The position numbers were made by a program, and so were the translations under genes. From NCBI RefSeq assembly GCF_001279725.1, contig NZ_LGDE01000457.1:1-24408 (forward strand): DNA of 24,408 nucleotides, given 5' to 3'. The notes below the pieces were generated by a model, which was not told the DNA's origin, made no database searches, and was given only the letters and a program-made list of their open reading frames with translations. Below, one piece after another: positions 23,213 through 24,408 of the stretch. Source of the DNA: Streptomyces sp. WM4235 (GTDB lineage Bacteria > Actinomycetota > Actinomycetes > Streptomycetales > Streptomycetaceae). How positions within the stretch are numbered: position 1 is the first letter of the stretch; each line of letters opens with the position of its first letter.

Positions 23213-24408
23213 GTGAGCGGCGATCGGAACGAGAGGCGCGGCGGGACGTGGGACGTCCCGACGGACGATCAGTCCGACGCGGAGCCCGAGGTGACGGGCG
23301 AGTTCACCATCGACTACACCCCGCCGGCCTGGTACACGCAGGGTGCGCCGTCGGCTCCGGCGACGCCGGTGCCGGGGCTGCCGGAGGGCAGCGGGTTCGA
23401 ACCCCACCGCCCGTCGGACGTGGTCTCGCCGTCCACTATGCGGATCGCACCGCCCGCGCCGCGGCGCCCGGCCGACGAGCAGGGCGTGCCCGCCGCGTTC
23501 ACGACGCGGGCCGAACCGACGCCCGAGCCGGCGTCTCCCGAGCCGCCCCGCGTCGACGCGGCGCCGTCGCAGGAGCCCCCGACGCACGAGCCCCGGGCTT
23601 CCGCTCCGGCACATCCCGTTCCGGCGGCTTCGTACCCGAAGCCGGGCGAGGCGTCCGTTCCGGCGGTCGCGCCCCAGCCGGCGCCCGCGTACCCGGACCT
23701 CCCCGCCGCGCCGGTCGCGGAACCGGTCGAGCCGATTGCGCAGACCCCGGCGCCGACTCCCCCGTACGCGGGGCCCGCCGAACCGGTGGCCCCGCCCGCG
23801 TTCGAGGCGGCGCCGGTCGAGCCCACCCCCGCGGCCTCGGCGCCCGAGCCGGCTCCGGTCGCCCCGCCCACGCCGGTGACCCCGCCCGCGACGCCCGCGG
23901 TGACGCCGGAACCCCCGGCGCCGCCGTTCGCCGGTCCCGCGCCGGAGGGTCCCGCGCCGGAGCCGTACCAGGGCACCGCGTCCGCACCGGCTCCGGTACC
24001 CGCGCCGGTCGAGGCGCCCGAACCGGCGCCGGTCGAGCAGGCGGTGTCCGCCGCGCCCGCCGACGCCGTGTCCCCGCCTCCGGTCGCCGCTCCGGTCGCC
24101 GCGCCCGCCGACGCCGTTGCGCCGGCCGCGCCCTACCGGGACCCCGCTCCGCAGGCCCCCTTCGCGGCGCCCGCACCCGGACCGTACGCCCCGCCGCCCG
24201 TCACCCCCGCGGAGGCGCCGGCGCCCGTCGCGGAGAACCCCTACGGGGGACCCGGTGGGGCGCTTCCGCCGCAGCCCGCCTTCGGCACGCCCGGTGCCCC
24301 GCAGGGCTACGGCTTCCCGCCCTCCCCGGCCGACCGGCAGCCGCCGCCCCTCCGCTTTCGCGTCGAGCCCGTTGACACCCGCCTTGACCACCCCCTCCGC
24401 TGCCCCCA
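23213..24408 (+). CDS. Proline/alanine-rich T7SS-associated protein, N-terminal part (EspI/MinD-like?), cut by the window edge
   Basis: The frame is open from GTG 23213 to the end of the window (398 codons) without a stop. AGGAGGA lies four bases before the start. The N-terminus (about 1-50) is acidic and contains GEFTIDYTPPAWYTQ. The rest is low-complexity sequence, extremely rich in Pro, Ala, Val and Glu, with many EPAP and APVEAP units, and probably disordered. Other reading frames over it are shadows. In known ESX loci of Streptomyces and Mycobacterium, a protein with a long Pro-rich N-terminus and a C-terminal MinD/ParA-like ATPase (EspI type) stands here; the ATPase part would lie beyond the edge. 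That identity is inferred from context and composition. Confidence 0.8.
   Translation, partial: MSGDRNERRGGTWDVPTDDQSDAEPEVTGEFTIDYTPPAWYTQGAPSAPATPVPGLPEGSGFEPHRPSDVVSPSTMRIAPPAPRRPADEQGVPAAFTTRAEPTPEPASPEPPRVDAAPSQEPPTHEPRASAPAHPVPAASYPKPGEASVPAVAPQPAPAYPDLPAAPVAEPVEPIAQTPAPTPPYAGPAEPVAPPAFEAAPVEPTPAASAPEPAPVAPPTPVTPPATPAVTPEPPAPPFAGPAPEGPAPEPYQGTASAPAPVPAPVEAPEPAPVEQAVSAAPADAVSPPPVAAPVAAPADAVAPAAPYRDPAPQAPFAAPAPGPYAPPPVTPAEAPAPVAENPYGGPGGALPPQPAFGTPGAPQGYGFPPSPADRQPPPLRFRVEPVDTRLDHPLRCP

Noticed and set aside
22712..24391. 559-codon minus-strand frame across the Pro-rich gene
   Set aside because: Gly/Arg-rich complement of Pro/Ala-rich codons. The plus frame from 23213 has a perfect ribosome-binding site.

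Overview
The window looks like a Streptomyces (or very close actinomycete) chromosome segment. It has very high G+C with strong third-position GC bias, many GTG/TTG starts, and full-length proteins that match the Streptomyces forms of RNase J, PNPase, ThyX and S15 residue by residue as far as I recall them. I see no insertion sequence, prophage, integrase, CRISPR array or tRNA. It reads as conserved core chromosome.

Left part (1-10753), an RNA-metabolism and lysine/thymidylate block. At 1-200 the minus strand carries three copies of a promoter-like element typical of Streptomyces rRNA leaders, so an rRNA operon probably begins just beyond the left edge. Upstream of it, all on the minus strand, lie rnj (RNase J), dapA and thyX. 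Two small plus-strand membrane genes follow (79 aa, and a 184 aa PH-domain-like protein). They converge on a minus-strand group that reads rpsO, pnp, M16 peptidase, dapB, then a 150 aa membrane/TPR-like protein. Strong hairpins punctuate this group: a possible S15 leader, the rpsO terminator, an RNase III-type stem in front of pnp, a cUUCGg stem-loop at the pnp/M16 junction, and a terminator after M16.

Right part (10754-24408), a Streptomyces-type type VII (ESX) secretion locus: eccD (-), eccC (+), a DUF397 gene (+), esxB-esxA (-), mycP (-), eccB (-), eccE (+), an unrecognised 238 aa gene coupled to eccE (+), and the proline-rich N-terminal part of a large protein cut by the right edge (+), probably EspI/MinD-like. 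EccB, EccC, EccD, EccE and MycP form the membrane machine and its protease, and EsxA/EsxB are the WXG100 substrates. EccA, PE/PPE and EspG are absent from the window.

The most interesting points are the 238 aa protein, which reads like an FtsK/EccC-type ATPase domain without its P-loop; a shared promoter geometry in front of eccD and eccE; an apparently leaderless dapA; and dense RNA structure around the RNase genes.
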